The notes beneath the pieces were generated by a model. The model was given only the letters and a program-made list of their open reading frames with translations, searched no databases and was not told the origin of the DNA. From Burkholderiaceae bacterium (GTDB lineage: Bacteria > Pseudomonadota > Gammaproteobacteria > Burkholderiales > Burkholderiaceae_B), in contig JAJOJF010000012.1 of NCBI GenBank assembly GCA_021208885.1, positions 1 through 64,000 of the forward strand: a DNA stretch of 64,000 nucleotides, read 5' to 3'. Position 1 is the first letter of the stretch, and the number at the start of each line of letters is the position of its first letter. The position numbers were made by a program, and so were the translations under genes. Shown here piece after piece: positions 25,204-34,595 of the stretch.

Positions 25204-26429
25204 GCAAACAGGTTCCTGGCGCCATCGACTTCAGGCACAGTAATCGCGAGGTGGTTCTGTGTGACTTTGCCCGTTCACCCTTTGGAAGGTTTAATGGTGT
25301 GTTAGCGTCGCTAGATGCTCCAGGACTTGGCGCGCAGGTAATCAATGCGTTATTGGCCAAAGCCAAGCTGGATCCAGACGCGGTTGATGGGCTTTATTGT
25401 GGCATCGGGCTTTCTGGTGCTGCCATGTTGACAGCGACGCGACAACTTCTGCTTAGATCGAGTTTGCCGCAGACATGCCCGTCAGCAGGGATTGATAGGG
25501 CCTGTTGCTCAGGCATGACAGCCATTTCAATGGCAGCACGCGACGTTGCGTTGGGTTTGTCGGATGTTGTTATTGCAGGTGGTGTTGAGAGCTTGTCAAA
25601 TATGCCTTTGTTTTTGCCTCGGCTTCACGATGTTCGACCAGGTAGTGTCCAGCTGTCGGATCCGCTCATTTTGGGTGGTGCTGTCGTTGACCGCCCAATT
25701 GCCACATACTCTGGTGAAGAAGCCTTACGCTTTGGAGTCGATCGCCAAGCGCAGGACCAATGGGCTTTAAGTAGTCATCAACGTTATTTCGATGCGAAAT
25801 CCAAAGGACTATTTGGACCAGAAATTACGGCGGTCACTCTCGATGAGGGCACTGTTGTGCGCGAGGATGAAGGCCCCAGACGAGATAGCTCACTAGAGAA
25901 ATTAGGCAAGCTAAAAACGGTTTACGGTAGCCCTACGATCACTGCAGGTAATGCACCGGGTTTAAGTGATGGGGCAGCGTTTCTGATTGTGACCACGCCA
26001 CAGAGAGCGAAAGATCTCGGGCTAAAGCCTCGGGCAAGGGTTTTATCTTACGCTCAAGTGGCTGGCGGGTTGACTTCAGGCACCTCAACGCCAGCCGTGG
26101 CAATACAACGCGCGCTTTTGACGATTGGTCAATCAATCGAGGCGTTAGATCGAGTCGAGATCAACGAGGCGTATGCGGCAACGCCGTTGGTCAGTACAAA
26201 AGTGCTTGCCGAGGATGACTTTGAGGTGCTGCAGGCACTGAGAATAAAAACCAATCCTTGGGGAGGCGCAGTTGCGATTGGTCATCCCTTGGGTGCATCT
26301 GGGGCACGGCTCGTGATGACATTGATGGCGGGTTTTGAGCAGTCGAATTTGTCCGGGGAGAGTCTAGCTGCCGCATCGATCTGTGGAGGTTTCGGGCAAG
26401 GCGACGCGGTCGTGTTGCAACGAGTTTAA
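25200..26429 (+). CDS. Thiolase (acetyl-CoA acyltransferase)
   Basis: 409 residues. The active-site cysteine is Cys102 in RACCSGMTAI; the other thiolase blocks are VEINEAYAATPL, GGAVAIGHPLGASGARLV and the C-terminal CGGFGQGDAVVL with the second cysteine. It cleaves 3-oxoacyl-CoA with CoA. The start overlaps the ligase stop (ATGA). It is the only thiolase in the window, so it could also finish the beta-oxidation begun by the operon at 3668-12756, although the two are separately controlled. Confidence 0.92.
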   Translation: MSKQVPGAIDFRHSNREVVLCDFARSPFGRFNGVLASLDAPGLGAQVINALLAKAKLDPDAVDGLYCGIGLSGAAMLTATRQLLLRSSLPQTCPSAGIDRACCSGMTAISMAARDVALGLSDVVIAGGVESLSNMPLFLPRLHDVRPGSVQLSDPLILGGAVVDRPIATYSGEEALRFGVDRQAQDQWALSSHQRYFDAKSKGLFGPEITAVTLDEGTVVREDEGPRRDSSLEKLGKLKTVYGSPTITAGNAPGLSDGAAFLIVTTPQRAKDLGLKPRARVLSYAQVAGGLTSGTSTPAVAIQRALLTIGQSIEALDRVEINEAYAATPLVSTKVLAEDDFEVLQALRIKTNPWGGAVAIGHPLGASGARLVMTLMAGFEQSNLSGESLAAASICGGFGQGDAVVLQRV

Positions 26430-26481
26430 GGGGGAAACCGATTACCCAAAATATCGGCAAATTGATAATCAGGAGACAACC

Positions 26482-27474
26482 ATGAGGCTTGAAATAGGAT
26501 TAGTAAAGAAGTTGTTTGCGGCGACAGCCGTTACTGTTGTGGCAAGTTCGCCAATGCTCGCTTCTGCTAGCGACTCGTTTCCAGATAGGCCAGTCACTAT
26601 TGTTGTGCCGTTTGGTGCCGGTGGTGGAACCGATGTGCTTGCGCGTATGTTGGCAGAGCGCATGAGTGAGGGGCTGGGCCAACCTGTCGTGGTTGAAAAC
26701 AAACCTGGCGCTGGCGGCAGTATCGGAACAGCCCATGTAGCTAAGGCCAAGCCGGATGGCTACACAATTTTGCTTGGCACGAGCTCAACCCATGGAATTA
26801 ACCCTGCCCTGTATTCAAACCTGCCATACGACGCCATCAAGGATTTCTCTCCGATCGGAATGGTTGCAACTAACCAATTTGTCGCTGCGGTGCCAGCCGA
26901 ATTGCCGGCTAGTAATTTGAAGGAATTTCGAGCCGTCGTCGAAAAGGATCCAGCATCTTTCAACTATGGATCTTCGGGTAACGGTACAACCAGTCACATG
27001 GCAGGAGCACTCTTCGTGCAAATGTCGGGTTTGCCGCTTACCCATATCCCCTATAAGAGCAATGGTCCGGCACTGATTGATTTGATGGCCGGCAGGGTAT
27101 CTCTGATGTTTGACAATATTACGGCCATGCAAAAGCAGATCGAAGCTGGCACGATTCGTCCGATTGGCACGACCGGCAAGGCTAGGTCACCGATTCTTCC
27201 TGATGTGCAAACGCTTCAGGAGCAAGGGCTGGAGGGCTATCACATTGGTGGTTGGTTCGGCATGCTTGCGCCCGCAGGAACGCCTGAGCCCGTTGTTCAG
27301 AAATTATCGCAAGAACTGGCGAGGGTCCTGCAGATTCAAGAAGTCAGTGATCGGATGAAGGCAGTTGGTGCAGATCCAGAGGTTAGTACCCCTGAAGAAT
27401 TTGAAGTGTTAATTCAAACTGAAATTCCCCGCTGGAAAGAAATCGCGGAAATCGCCGGCGCAAAGATGAACTGA
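26482..27474 (+). CDS. Bug/TctC family periplasmic substrate-binding protein
   Basis: 330 residues from the ATG at 26482, which has AGGAG upstream. A signal peptide covers about residues 1-29 (cleavage near ASA), and the mature part starts FPDRPVTIVVPFGAGGGTDVLARMLAERM, the hallmark of the Bug family. VVENKPGAGGSIGTAHVAKAKPDGYTILLG and HIPYKSNGPALIDLMAGR complete it. These extracytoplasmic receptors bind carboxylates for tripartite tricarboxylate transporters, and many are orphans. It ends the IclR operon. The nearest permease pair is tctAB at 34596-36639. Confidence 0.93.
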   Translation: MRLEIGLVKKLFAATAVTVVASSPMLASASDSFPDRPVTIVVPFGAGGGTDVLARMLAERMSEGLGQPVVVENKPGAGGSIGTAHVAKAKPDGYTILLGTSSTHGINPALYSNLPYDAIKDFSPIGMVATNQFVAAVPAELPASNLKEFRAVVEKDPASFNYGSSGNGTTSHMAGALFVQMSGLPLTHIPYKSNGPALIDLMAGRVSLMFDNITAMQKQIEAGTIRPIGTTGKARSPILPDVQTLQEQGLEGYHIGGWFGMLAPAGTPEPVVQKLSQELARVLQIQEVSDRMKAVGADPEVSTPEEFEVLIQTEIPRWKEIAEIAGAKMN

Positions 27475-27505
27475 TCACGCACTTGAGCTTGGCTTCGATC
27501 ATGAA

Positions 27506-27539
27506 GCCACATCGCGAGTCAATTGGCTTGCGATGTGGC
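27506..27539. terminator. Hairpin between convergent genes
   Basis: GCCACATCGC (27506-27515) pairs perfectly with GCGATGTGGC (27530-27539) around a 14-base loop, in the short gap between the convergent Bug and MscS genes. No T run is present, so it is a terminator-like hairpin of uncertain strength. Confidence 0.5.
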
Positions 27540-27555
27540 CTGTCGGCATTGCCAA

Positions 27556-28437
27556 CTAGCCGGGGATCGCTGGATTCGCTATCCGAACTACCCGTTGTGG
27601 GAATGGTATGTCAATGCCAGCTTGTTCAAACGCCAGTTTTAAGCGTGCGAGGATCTCACGTTTGATGCCCCACTGTTCCATGGCGACTACTTTCATCCGT
27701 ACGCGCACTGTGACCGCTGAATCTGCGAGTTGGGTAACGCCAAGAACTTCAATGTCATCAAGCGTCTTATTTGATATCTTGGGGTCACTGCGCAACTCTC
27801 TTCCAACTTGCCGGATGACTTCGTAGGTTCTTCCGAGATTCGCATCATAGCCAACGCCAACATCGACAACCGCAAATGCAAAATCACGACTGTGGTTGCT
27901 CACCGTCGTGATGCTGCTGTTTGGGACAAAGTGAACTGCTCCCTCGCCGTCGCGCAAACGGACGTAACGTAGAGTGACTTCTTCGACAGTGCCTGATTTA
28001 TTGGCAACTTCAACAAAGTCGCCTTGACGAATCTGGTTTTCGATAAGCATGACAAAGCCAGTGAAGTAGTCTTTAACCAGGCTTTGTGCCCCAAAACTGA
28101 TCGCAATACCTACAACGCCAGCGGTCGCAAGAAACGGAGCGATTGAAATTCCAAGCTCTGACAGCACCACCATAATTGTGATGACGGCAATCACAACCGA
28201 CGTGATGTATCCAAATATACGGTCAAGTGTGTCTATGCGTTTTCGTTCCTCGACGCCTGACATTCGGGCACGTAGACGAGTATGTGCTATGCGCAACGCT
28301 TTCTCAACCAGCCCCCTGACAATAATGGCAATAACGATGATGACAATCACGTTAAGCGCAGAGATCAACAATCCTAACCATGCGGGAATGTCGTTCCATC
28401 CGAAGCTCTTCAAAAAGTCAATCAGTGGCTCTTGCAT
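27556..28437 (-). CDS. Small-conductance mechanosensitive ion channel (MscS family)
   Basis: 293 residues from the ATG at 28437; a longer frame to 28479 lacks a better ribosome site. Three N-terminal hydrophobic segments are followed by the pore helix and beta domain: GVVGIAISFGAQSLVKDYFTGF, then IRQGDFVEV and EEVTLRYVRLRDGEGAVHFVPN, all MscS hallmarks. It opens under membrane tension to release osmolytes. Its neighbours are unrelated and it is probably transcribed alone. Confidence 0.92.
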   Translation of the reverse strand: MQEPLIDFLKSFGWNDIPAWLGLLISALNVIVIIVIAIIVRGLVEKALRIAHTRLRARMSGVEERKRIDTLDRIFGYITSVVIAVITIMVVLSELGISIAPFLATAGVVGIAISFGAQSLVKDYFTGFVMLIENQIRQGDFVEVANKSGTVEEVTLRYVRLRDGEGAVHFVPNSSITTVSNHSRDFAFAVVDVGVGYDANLGRTYEVIRQVGRELRSDPKISNKTLDDIEVLGVTQLADSAVTVRVRMKVVAMEQWGIKREILARLKLAFEQAGIDIPFPQRVVRIANPAIPG

Positions 28438-28551
28438 ATCTATCCATTCAAGGTTTTTGCCGTGGATACAGTGTACCAATAGGGGAAAACGATTTCGTGA
28501 CTGCTATCAGTCGATTTGGCTGAGCGAATGACTTTTGGCCAATTTCAAATA

Positions 28552-29436
28552 TTATTTGCCGAAATGGTCACGCGCAAAATGGCTAAACGCATTGACAAGA
28601 GGGTTGTCGATGCCGCGGCGCCAAGCCAACCCCACCGATAGCTCAGGCGGTGGTTGTTTGATCTCGCGGTAGCTTACCCCGGGTAGTCGCAGTGTGCGTT
28701 GCGAATTTGGTACTGGCGCAATGCCCATGTTTGCGGCCACAAGTGCCAGAGCCGAGTGCATCGTTGTGACCTCGCGCCAACTGCTCGGCCGAACCTGATG
28801 TTGGCTTAGAAAGTCTCTAAAGAGACTGCGCGTGCTGCGTCGATCATCGTGGCTTGGGTATCCAATGATTGGTCTGCCGTTGAGTATTGCTATGTCAACT
28901 GTCGAGGGCGATCTCCAATCGCTTGGGATCGCAAGCAGATATGGCTCAGTAAACAGCGTTTGTACTTCAATCTCAGGATGAACAAGGGGCTCACGCACAA
29001 GCCCGGCATCAACGGCTGGAGAGAGAATCGTGTCGGTTTGACCGCCAGTTGAATACTCAATCAGTTGCACATCGTATTCAGGGTGCTGTTTGAAGAAAGC
29101 CTTGAGCAAGGAAGGCAAAAAAGTGTATGTGTGCGCGTGCAGCAACCCAAGCTTGAGCACAGTCACTCGTGATTGATTGTCTTCACTGACAATCTCGCGG
29201 GTTCGTTCAATTTCGCTTAGCAGGTGACGTGCGTGATCAAGTAGAGCACGGCCTTGGTCAGTTAGTCGGATTGACCGCGTTGTGCGCTCAAACAATTTGC
29301 ACCCCAAGGTCTCTTCCAGAATCCTGATGTGTTCAGTAAGCGGTGGCTGACTGATGCCTAGTCTCTGTGCGGCTTTATTGAAGTGACCTTCCTCGGCCAC
29401 TGCTACAAAGCATCGCAAGCGTTTAACGGTGATCAT
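28552..29436 (-). CDS. LysR family transcriptional regulator
   Basis: 294 residues. The N-terminal winged helix reads LRCFVAVAEEGHFNKAAQRLGISQPPLTEHIRILEE at about residues 6-41, followed by a type 2 periplasmic-binding effector domain. The ATG at 29436 lies about 105 bases from the divergent dioxygenase gene, the usual LysR arrangement, so it most likely controls the operon 29541-34539 with an acid as inducer. The effector domain resembles BenM/CatR-type regulators in general layout, but the ligand is not predictable. Confidence 0.92.
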   Translation of the reverse strand: MITVKRLRCFVAVAEEGHFNKAAQRLGISQPPLTEHIRILEETLGCKLFERTTRSIRLTDQGRALLDHARHLLSEIERTREIVSEDNQSRVTVLKLGLLHAHTYTFLPSLLKAFFKQHPEYDVQLIEYSTGGQTDTILSPAVDAGLVREPLVHPEIEVQTLFTEPYLLAIPSDWRSPSTVDIAILNGRPIIGYPSHDDRRSTRSLFRDFLSQHQVRPSSWREVTTMHSALALVAANMGIAPVPNSQRTLRLPGVSYREIKQPPPELSVGLAWRRGIDNPLVNAFSHFARDHFGK

Positions 29437-29540
29437 TAATAGTAAAAAAAGAATAAATTGACAGTAAAAAAGTATTAGACACTAATTATGCTGCACACCT
29501 AAACTTGATCGCAATCAATAAAACAATTCGGGGGGAAGCA

Positions 29541-30365
29541 ATGAAGGTCGTGCCGTTAACAGGCAGTATTGGTGCAGAAATTTTGGACATTGATATATCC
29601 AGCGAATTGGCGGAGAGTGTCATTGCCGACATACGTGATGTGCTGCTCAAGCACAAAGTCGTTTTTTTTCGCGAACAAAATCTGACGCCAGAGCGACAGA
29701 TAGCATTTGCCAAACGTTTTGGCGACATTAGCACTAGCCCTGTCTACACGACGCTTAAAGAGCACCCGGAAATCATGCCGGTCGTTAAGGAGGCTACCGA
29801 TCGGGACATCATTGGTGATACTTGGCATACCGATGAAACCTTCCAGCAGACGCCACCCATGGGTTCGTTGCTATACGCCAGGCAGATCCCGTCGGTTGGC
29901 GGCGATACTTTGTGGGCTAACCTCGGATTGGCGTTTGATAGGCTGTCAGATGGTATGAAAGAACGTCTTATGACGATGAAGGCTATTCATTCGAATGATT
30001 TCTTGACTGCTAATGCAAAAGCTCGCAACAGCACGCGATCGACCAAATTGCGCGAGGATGCTCCGGTTATGCACAGTTTGCATCCTGTGGTTCGCACGCA
30101 TGATGAAACCAATGAGAAGGTCTTGTTTGTCAATCAGCCCTTCACATACGCATTTGAGGGTATGACACGTGAAGAGAGCCTGCCTTTGTTGAGTTTCCTC
30201 TATCAAGCCAGCTCTAGGCCAGAGTTGACTTGCCGCTTTCGGTGGCGCAAGGGATCTCTGGCGTTTTGGGACAACCGCTGCACGTTGCACTACGCCTGTA
30301 ACGATTACAGCGGCGAGCGACGTGAAATGCACCGAATCACGATCGAGGGCTCGGTTCCACGATGA
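29541..30365 (+). CDS. TauD/TfdA family 2-oxoglutarate-dependent dioxygenase
   Basis: 274 residues from the ATG at 29541, preceded by GGGGGG. The iron ligands His96 and Asp98 lie in WHTDETF, and the distal His and 2-oxoglutarate-binding Arg are in the C-terminal TLHYACNDYSGERREMHR. VVFFREQNLTPERQIAFAKRFGDI is the typical N-terminal block. These enzymes hydroxylate sulfonates, phenoxyacids or other compounds to release aldehyde or alcohol products. It is the first gene of an operon of two SDRs, a Bug protein and a ligase, and would start the breakdown of the imported acid. Confidence 0.92.
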   Translation: MKVVPLTGSIGAEILDIDISSELAESVIADIRDVLLKHKVVFFREQNLTPERQIAFAKRFGDISTSPVYTTLKEHPEIMPVVKEATDRDIIGDTWHTDETFQQTPPMGSLLYARQIPSVGGDTLWANLGLAFDRLSDGMKERLMTMKAIHSNDFLTANAKARNSTRSTKLREDAPVMHSLHPVVRTHDETNEKVLFVNQPFTYAFEGMTREESLPLLSFLYQASSRPELTCRFRWRKGSLAFWDNRCTLHYACNDYSGERREMHRITIEGSVPR

Positions 30366-31084
30366 GTAGGCACGGATATACGCTGGTAACTGGTGCTACC
30401 AAAGGCATTGGACGGGCTTTAGTGGATCGTTTGGTCAGTAAAGGCGAGCAAGTTGTCGGTATTTCGAGAAGTCCAGACGCGTCCTTCCCGGGGGTGCTGG
30501 TGACGGCTGACCTCAGTGACTGCGTGCAAAGGCGTGAAGCATTAGCCCAGACTGTCGCGAAGTACCCAATTGCCCGGCTTGTAAACAACGTTGGCTTTAA
30601 TCAGATGCAGGCGCTTGGCGAGATCACGCCAGAGATGTATCAAAAAGTCATGGACACTAACTTGGCAGCGCTTGTCGATGTCACCCAGTCGGTCGTACCG
30701 CTCATGCGAGAGCGCAGGTATGGTCGGATCGTCAATATAGCTAGCCGATCATTGCTAGGACGCAAAGGTGGCAGTGTGTACTCGGCAGCCAAGGCAGCCA
30801 TGGTTGGCTTTACGCGGTCGTGGGCGCTTGAGCTTGCACGTGATGGTGTAACCGTTAACTGCGTGGCCCCTGGTCCTATTACCACCGAGATGTTTGAGCG
30901 TAACAATCCGCCTGGCTCAGAAAGCCGTCGATTGTTAACTGACGCAGTGCCAATGGGACGAATGGGAAAGCCAGAAGAAGTGGCTGACCTCATCGAGTAT
31001 GTGTTATCAGATGGGGCGGCATTTATTACTGGCCAGACAATTTTTGTGTGTGGTGGTTCAAGCATTTCACAACAACACTTTTGA
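30362..31084 (+). CDS. SDR family oxidoreductase
   Basis: 240 residues. TGATKGIGRA is the cofactor loop at residues 10-19, LVNNVGFNQ has a Val in place of the Ala of NNAG, IVNIASRSLLG and YSAAKAAMVGF give the catalytic Ser, Tyr and Lys. It overlaps the dioxygenase stop by four bases and is followed 10 bases later by another SDR. It should oxidise or reduce an alcohol/keto group on the pathway intermediate. Confidence 0.9.
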   Translation: MSRHGYTLVTGATKGIGRALVDRLVSKGEQVVGISRSPDASFPGVLVTADLSDCVQRREALAQTVAKYPIARLVNNVGFNQMQALGEITPEMYQKVMDTNLAALVDVTQSVVPLMRERRYGRIVNIASRSLLGRKGGSVYSAAKAAMVGFTRSWALELARDGVTVNCVAPGPITTEMFERNNPPGSESRRLLTDAVPMGRMGKPEEVADLIEYVLSDGAAFITGQTIFVCGGSSISQQHF

Positions 31085-31094
31085 GGCATTTCAG

Positions 31095-31865
31095 ATGAGC
31101 GCATCGGACGGTTTGTTCAAGCCAAGTGCGCTTGTCACTGGCGCTGCGCAAGGCATTGGGCTCGCTATTTGCAAGAGACTCGCGGCAGAAGGCTATCCGC
31201 TCATCATGGCCGATTGCAACGACGTTGTTCACGAGGCCGCTGCTTGTTTGGCAAATACCGGGTTCATTGTGAAAAGTGTGCAACTCGACGTCAGTCAGAC
31301 CGATGAGGTTCGAGACTTGCCACGACGTTGCAAGGAATTGTGGGCTCGCTTGGGTGTGTTGGTCAATAACGCCGGAATCTCCCCGAAACATCAGGGGAAA
31401 AAGAAACTGGTTGAAGAAATGGATCTTGAAGAATGGCTGCGCGTCATCGATGTGAATTTAACGGGGACTTTTAGGGTAACGCAGCAATGCTTGGCAGTGA
31501 TGAAAAGAAACCGGTGGGGGAGAATCATCAACATCACCAGCCAGGCAGCCAGAACTAGAACCCCCGTGCCTGGCGCACACTATGCAGCATCCAAGGCAGG
31601 TGTAACTGGATTTTCTCGGGTTTTGGCAGGTGAAGTGGCGCAATCTGGCATTACTGTGAACTGCGTAGCACCGGGTCGAATCGAATCAGCGATGACCCGC
31701 GCAGTAGATGGAGCAGTTAACGCCGACCTGGTTTCGTTGATTCCGATTGGTCGCTTGGGGCTACCCGAAGAGGTTGCAGCTGCAGTTGCGTTTTTTGCAT
31801 CCACCGATTCGGCGTACATCACCGGAACAACACTGGACATTAATGGAGGTAACTTTATGCTTTAA
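31095..31865 (+). CDS. SDR family oxidoreductase (3-oxoacyl-ACP reductase-like)
   Basis: 256 residues from the ATG at 31095. Cofactor loop TGAAQGIGLA, LVNNAGISP, INITSQAARTRTPVPGAHYAASKAGV with Tyr and Lys, and the C-terminal YITGTTLDINGG are standard for classical SDRs. It pairs with the preceding SDR; two such enzymes in a row may act on successive hydroxyl groups. Confidence 0.9.
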   Translation: MSASDGLFKPSALVTGAAQGIGLAICKRLAAEGYPLIMADCNDVVHEAAACLANTGFIVKSVQLDVSQTDEVRDLPRRCKELWARLGVLVNNAGISPKHQGKKKLVEEMDLEEWLRVIDVNLTGTFRVTQQCLAVMKRNRWGRIINITSQAARTRTPVPGAHYAASKAGVTGFSRVLAGEVAQSGITVNCVAPGRIESAMTRAVDGAVNADLVSLIPIGRLGLPEEVAAAVAFFASTDSAYITGTTLDINGGNFML

Positions 31866-31901
31866 AAAGCCACAGATTTGCTGGGGTTATAAGCTGTTAA
31901 A

Positions 31902-31917
31902 CCAAGGGTTTCCTTGG
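31902..31917. repeat. Small hairpin in the leader before the Bug gene
   Basis: CCAAGG (31902-31907) and CCTTGG (31912-31917) form a 6-bp stem with a 4-base loop, in the 156-base gap between the second SDR and the Bug gene. It may modulate expression of the binding protein; too small to call a terminator. Confidence 0.3.
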
Positions 31918-32021
31918 ATGCCCGAGCTTGTCTTGTACCGCAAAATACGAGCATGGTTTGTAGCGTACGACGCAAAGCGGCATTCCTGCCTTGTTAATAA
32001 AACGATGTTAAGGAGACTGTA

Positions 32022-33005
32022 GTGAAAAAAAATTTGTTAACAAAAATGCTGACGCTGACTGCTGGCGTATTGGCCTCGGCCTCCATGGCAGTGCAGGCCG
32101 CTGACTATCCGAGCAAGCCGGTCAATTTGGTGGTTGGTTATTCGGCCGGCGGTGCAACTGATCGTGTGGCACGTATTATCGCGCGCGAATTGACTTCACA
32201 GACTGGGCAGCCATTTATTGTTGAGAACCGGCCTGGTGCAAACAGCAACATTGCTGCAGCCTATGTTGCTGGTCAACAGCCAGATGGCTACACAATTTTT
32301 GTAGGCTCTGTGGCGAATACGATCAGCCGCTCTTTGTATTCGAACCTGCAGTACGACCTTTTGAAGGATCTAAAGCCCATCGTATTACTGACCACGATTT
32401 CCAATATCCTGGTTGTGCATCCGGACTTGCCAGTCAACTCGGTCAAGGAGTACATCGAGTATGCCAAGGCCAATCCTGGCAAGCTGATGTGCGCGTCATC
32501 AGGTGTTGGCTCATCAATTCATCTTTCGTGTGAACTGTTCAAGATGCAGACCGGCACAGACATTCTTCACATACCATACAAGGGAAGTGCGCCCGCTGTT
32601 GCTGACTTGGTCGGTGGTCAAGTCGATTCGATGTTTGACAACTTGCCTTCAGCTATCCCGCAGGTCCGTGGTGGCAAACTCAAAGCACTCGCCGTCACTG
32701 CCAATGAACCAGTGCCATTCGCACCTGGTGTGCCTACCGTGATTGAGTCTGGCGTTAAGGGGTTTGAGGTGTCATCCTGGTTTGGCTTGTATGCGCCGGC
32801 CGGTACCCCGCAGGCGATCATCGACAAGCTCAATGCCGATGTCAACAAAGCGCTGACTTCGCCTTCGGTGATTCAGGCATACGAAGAAGCTGGCTTTATG
32901 ATGCCTGCAAAGCCAAACTCGGTAGCTGACTTGGCCAACAAAACTCAAGTTGAAGTTGATAAGTGGCAGGCAGTGATCGAATCAGCCAATCTAAAAATGG
33001 ACTAA
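32022..33005 (+). CDS. Bug/TctC family periplasmic substrate-binding protein
   Basis: 327 residues from a GTG start at 32022 with AAGGAGA upstream. The signal peptide covers about residues 1-26 (cleavage near VQA), then YPSKPVNLVVGYSAGGATDRVARIIARELT, VENRPGANSNIAAAYVAGQQPDGYTIFVG and IPYKGSAPAVADLVGGQVDSMFDN. It is the second Bug protein in the window, in the LysR-controlled operon, and the nearest candidate receptor for TctAB encoded convergently at 34596-36639. Confidence 0.93.
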   Translation: MKKNLLTKMLTLTAGVLASASMAVQAADYPSKPVNLVVGYSAGGATDRVARIIARELTSQTGQPFIVENRPGANSNIAAAYVAGQQPDGYTIFVGSVANTISRSLYSNLQYDLLKDLKPIVLLTTISNILVVHPDLPVNSVKEYIEYAKANPGKLMCASSGVGSSIHLSCELFKMQTGTDILHIPYKGSAPAVADLVGGQVDSMFDNLPSAIPQVRGGKLKALAVTANEPVPFAPGVPTVIESGVKGFEVSSWFGLYAPAGTPQAIIDKLNADVNKALTSPSVIQAYEEAGFMMPAKPNSVADLANKTQVEVDKWQAVIESANLKMD

Positions 33006-33024
33006 GGACAGGGCTGAATCACCT

Positions 33025-34539
33025 ATGTATCCGATCGATTTCTTTTTACGTGCTGCGCAACGTTATCCCGATCGGGTGGCGTTGCGTGGGCCGGGTACCC
33101 GCTGCATGTCCTTTGCCGAATTGGCCGATCGCGTCAATGCCTTGGCTTGCGCAATGCAGGCTTGTGATCCGTCCGAGCAGTCTCGGGTGGCGATATGTGC
33201 CGGCAACCACGCTGACCATGTGGTGGCTTTGTTGGCGACGCTTGCCGCAGGAAAGATCTGGGTTCCTCTGAATGTGCGCAGCACCGCGATTGAGATTGAT
33301 CGGATCTTAAATTCGGTTAAACCAACCATTGTGATTGTCGATGAGAAAGGCTCGCAATTGGTTCATGGCTCAGAGGGCGTTACGTGTTGGGGCATGGGTC
33401 AGAAAGATTTGTTGTCTGTCGCACGGTTATGTCAGGATTATGCGGGGTCAACCCGATTAGCAATTACAACGGGGCGCGATGGTACCCAAGCGATAAAGTT
33501 TACTGGGGGAACAACCGGTGCACCCAAAGGTGTAATGCAACCTTACCGTGCCTGGAATGCTTGTATCATCAATCAGATCCATGGGTGGAAACTTACCGAG
33601 GATGATTGTTATGTGGTTTGTGCTCCCGTTACCCACGGAACGTCAACCTATGTGCTGCCGGTATTGGCACAGGGCGGTTGTTTGGCTTTTCCGGAACAAA
33701 ACAGCCCGTCAGAAATTTCGAAAGCGTTTGTGCAGCATCGTGGCACGATTAGTTTTATGCCACCAACGTTAATTTACATGTTGATGTCAGACCCAGGCGT
33801 CAAACAAGAGGATTTCGCCAAGCTGCGCCATCTGGTGTTCGGTGGTGCGCCGATGCCACCTGAAAAAGTGGATGAGGCGATAGCATTTTTCGGGCCGCGT
33901 GTTGGCGCAACTTACGGTCAAACTGAGGCGCCTCAAATCGTGACGATGATTCGTCCTAATGAGTTAGCCGATCCAGTTAATCGCGGTTCATGTGGCGTTT
34001 GTACGTGGTTGTCTGAGATGGCAATTATGTCGCCGCAGGGTGAGTTTTTGCCTGTTGGAGAGAAAGGCGAGGTGGTAGTTCGCGGTGATCTGGTTATGAC
34101 CGGCTACTGTCAGATGCCAGAGAAAACCGCTGAAACAATTGTGAACGGCTGGTTGCACACTGGTGATGTTGGCTATGTTGACGAGCGTGGTTACTTGTAT
34201 ATCAAGGATCGGGTCCGTGATGTCGTGATCACGGGTGGTTTCAATGTGTATCCGGTTGATGTCGAAGATGCCTTGTCCAAACATCCCGCTATTTATGAAG
34301 CCTGTGTTTTTGGCCTGCCCCATGACAAGTGGGGTGAGGCAGTTCATGCAGCAGTCCAGCTAAAGCCCGGTCAGAACGTCACTGATGTTGAGTTAATGAA
34401 CCATGTCAAGGGACTATTGGGCGGTGTTCACACACCCAAGCAGATACATTTTCTGGAACAGTTGCCCCGTTCTGCCGTTGGCAAGGTGTTGAAGAAAGAC
34501 GTTCGAGAGCAATTAGCCTCACGATCCACTCAGTTCTAA
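33025..34539 (+). CDS. AMP-forming acyl-CoA synthetase
   Basis: 504 residues. The P-loop is FTGGTTGAPKGVMQPY, with a Gly where most family members have Ser, then GATYGQTEAPQ, GWLHTGDVGYVDERG, VITGGFNVYPVDVEDAL and the catalytic lysine in SAVGKVLKKDV. It is the last gene of the dioxygenase/SDR operon and lies 19 bases after the Bug gene. It presumably activates the acid produced by the dioxygenase and SDR steps. Confidence 0.9.
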   Translation: MYPIDFFLRAAQRYPDRVALRGPGTRCMSFAELADRVNALACAMQACDPSEQSRVAICAGNHADHVVALLATLAAGKIWVPLNVRSTAIEIDRILNSVKPTIVIVDEKGSQLVHGSEGVTCWGMGQKDLLSVARLCQDYAGSTRLAITTGRDGTQAIKFTGGTTGAPKGVMQPYRAWNACIINQIHGWKLTEDDCYVVCAPVTHGTSTYVLPVLAQGGCLAFPEQNSPSEISKAFVQHRGTISFMPPTLIYMLMSDPGVKQEDFAKLRHLVFGGAPMPPEKVDEAIAFFGPRVGATYGQTEAPQIVTMIRPNELADPVNRGSCGVCTWLSEMAIMSPQGEFLPVGEKGEVVVRGDLVMTGYCQMPEKTAETIVNGWLHTGDVGYVDERGYLYIKDRVRDVVITGGFNVYPVDVEDALSKHPAIYEACVFGLPHDKWGEAVHAAVQLKPGQNVTDVELMNHVKGLLGGVHTPKQIHFLEQLPRSAVGKVLKKDVREQLASRSTQF

Positions 34540-34550
34540 CGTCTGTCTAT

Positions 34551-34587
34551 CAAATCATGAACCGTTATTTCAACGGTTCATGATTTG
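34551..34587. terminator. Strong bidirectional terminator between convergent operons
   Basis: CAAATCATGAACCGTT (34551-34566) and its perfect complement AACGGTTCATGATTTG (34572-34587) form a 16-bp stem with a 5-base loop in the 56-base gap between the convergent ligase and tctA genes. T-rich ends on both sides are short. Confidence 0.8.
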
Positions 34588-34595
34588 ATTTCACA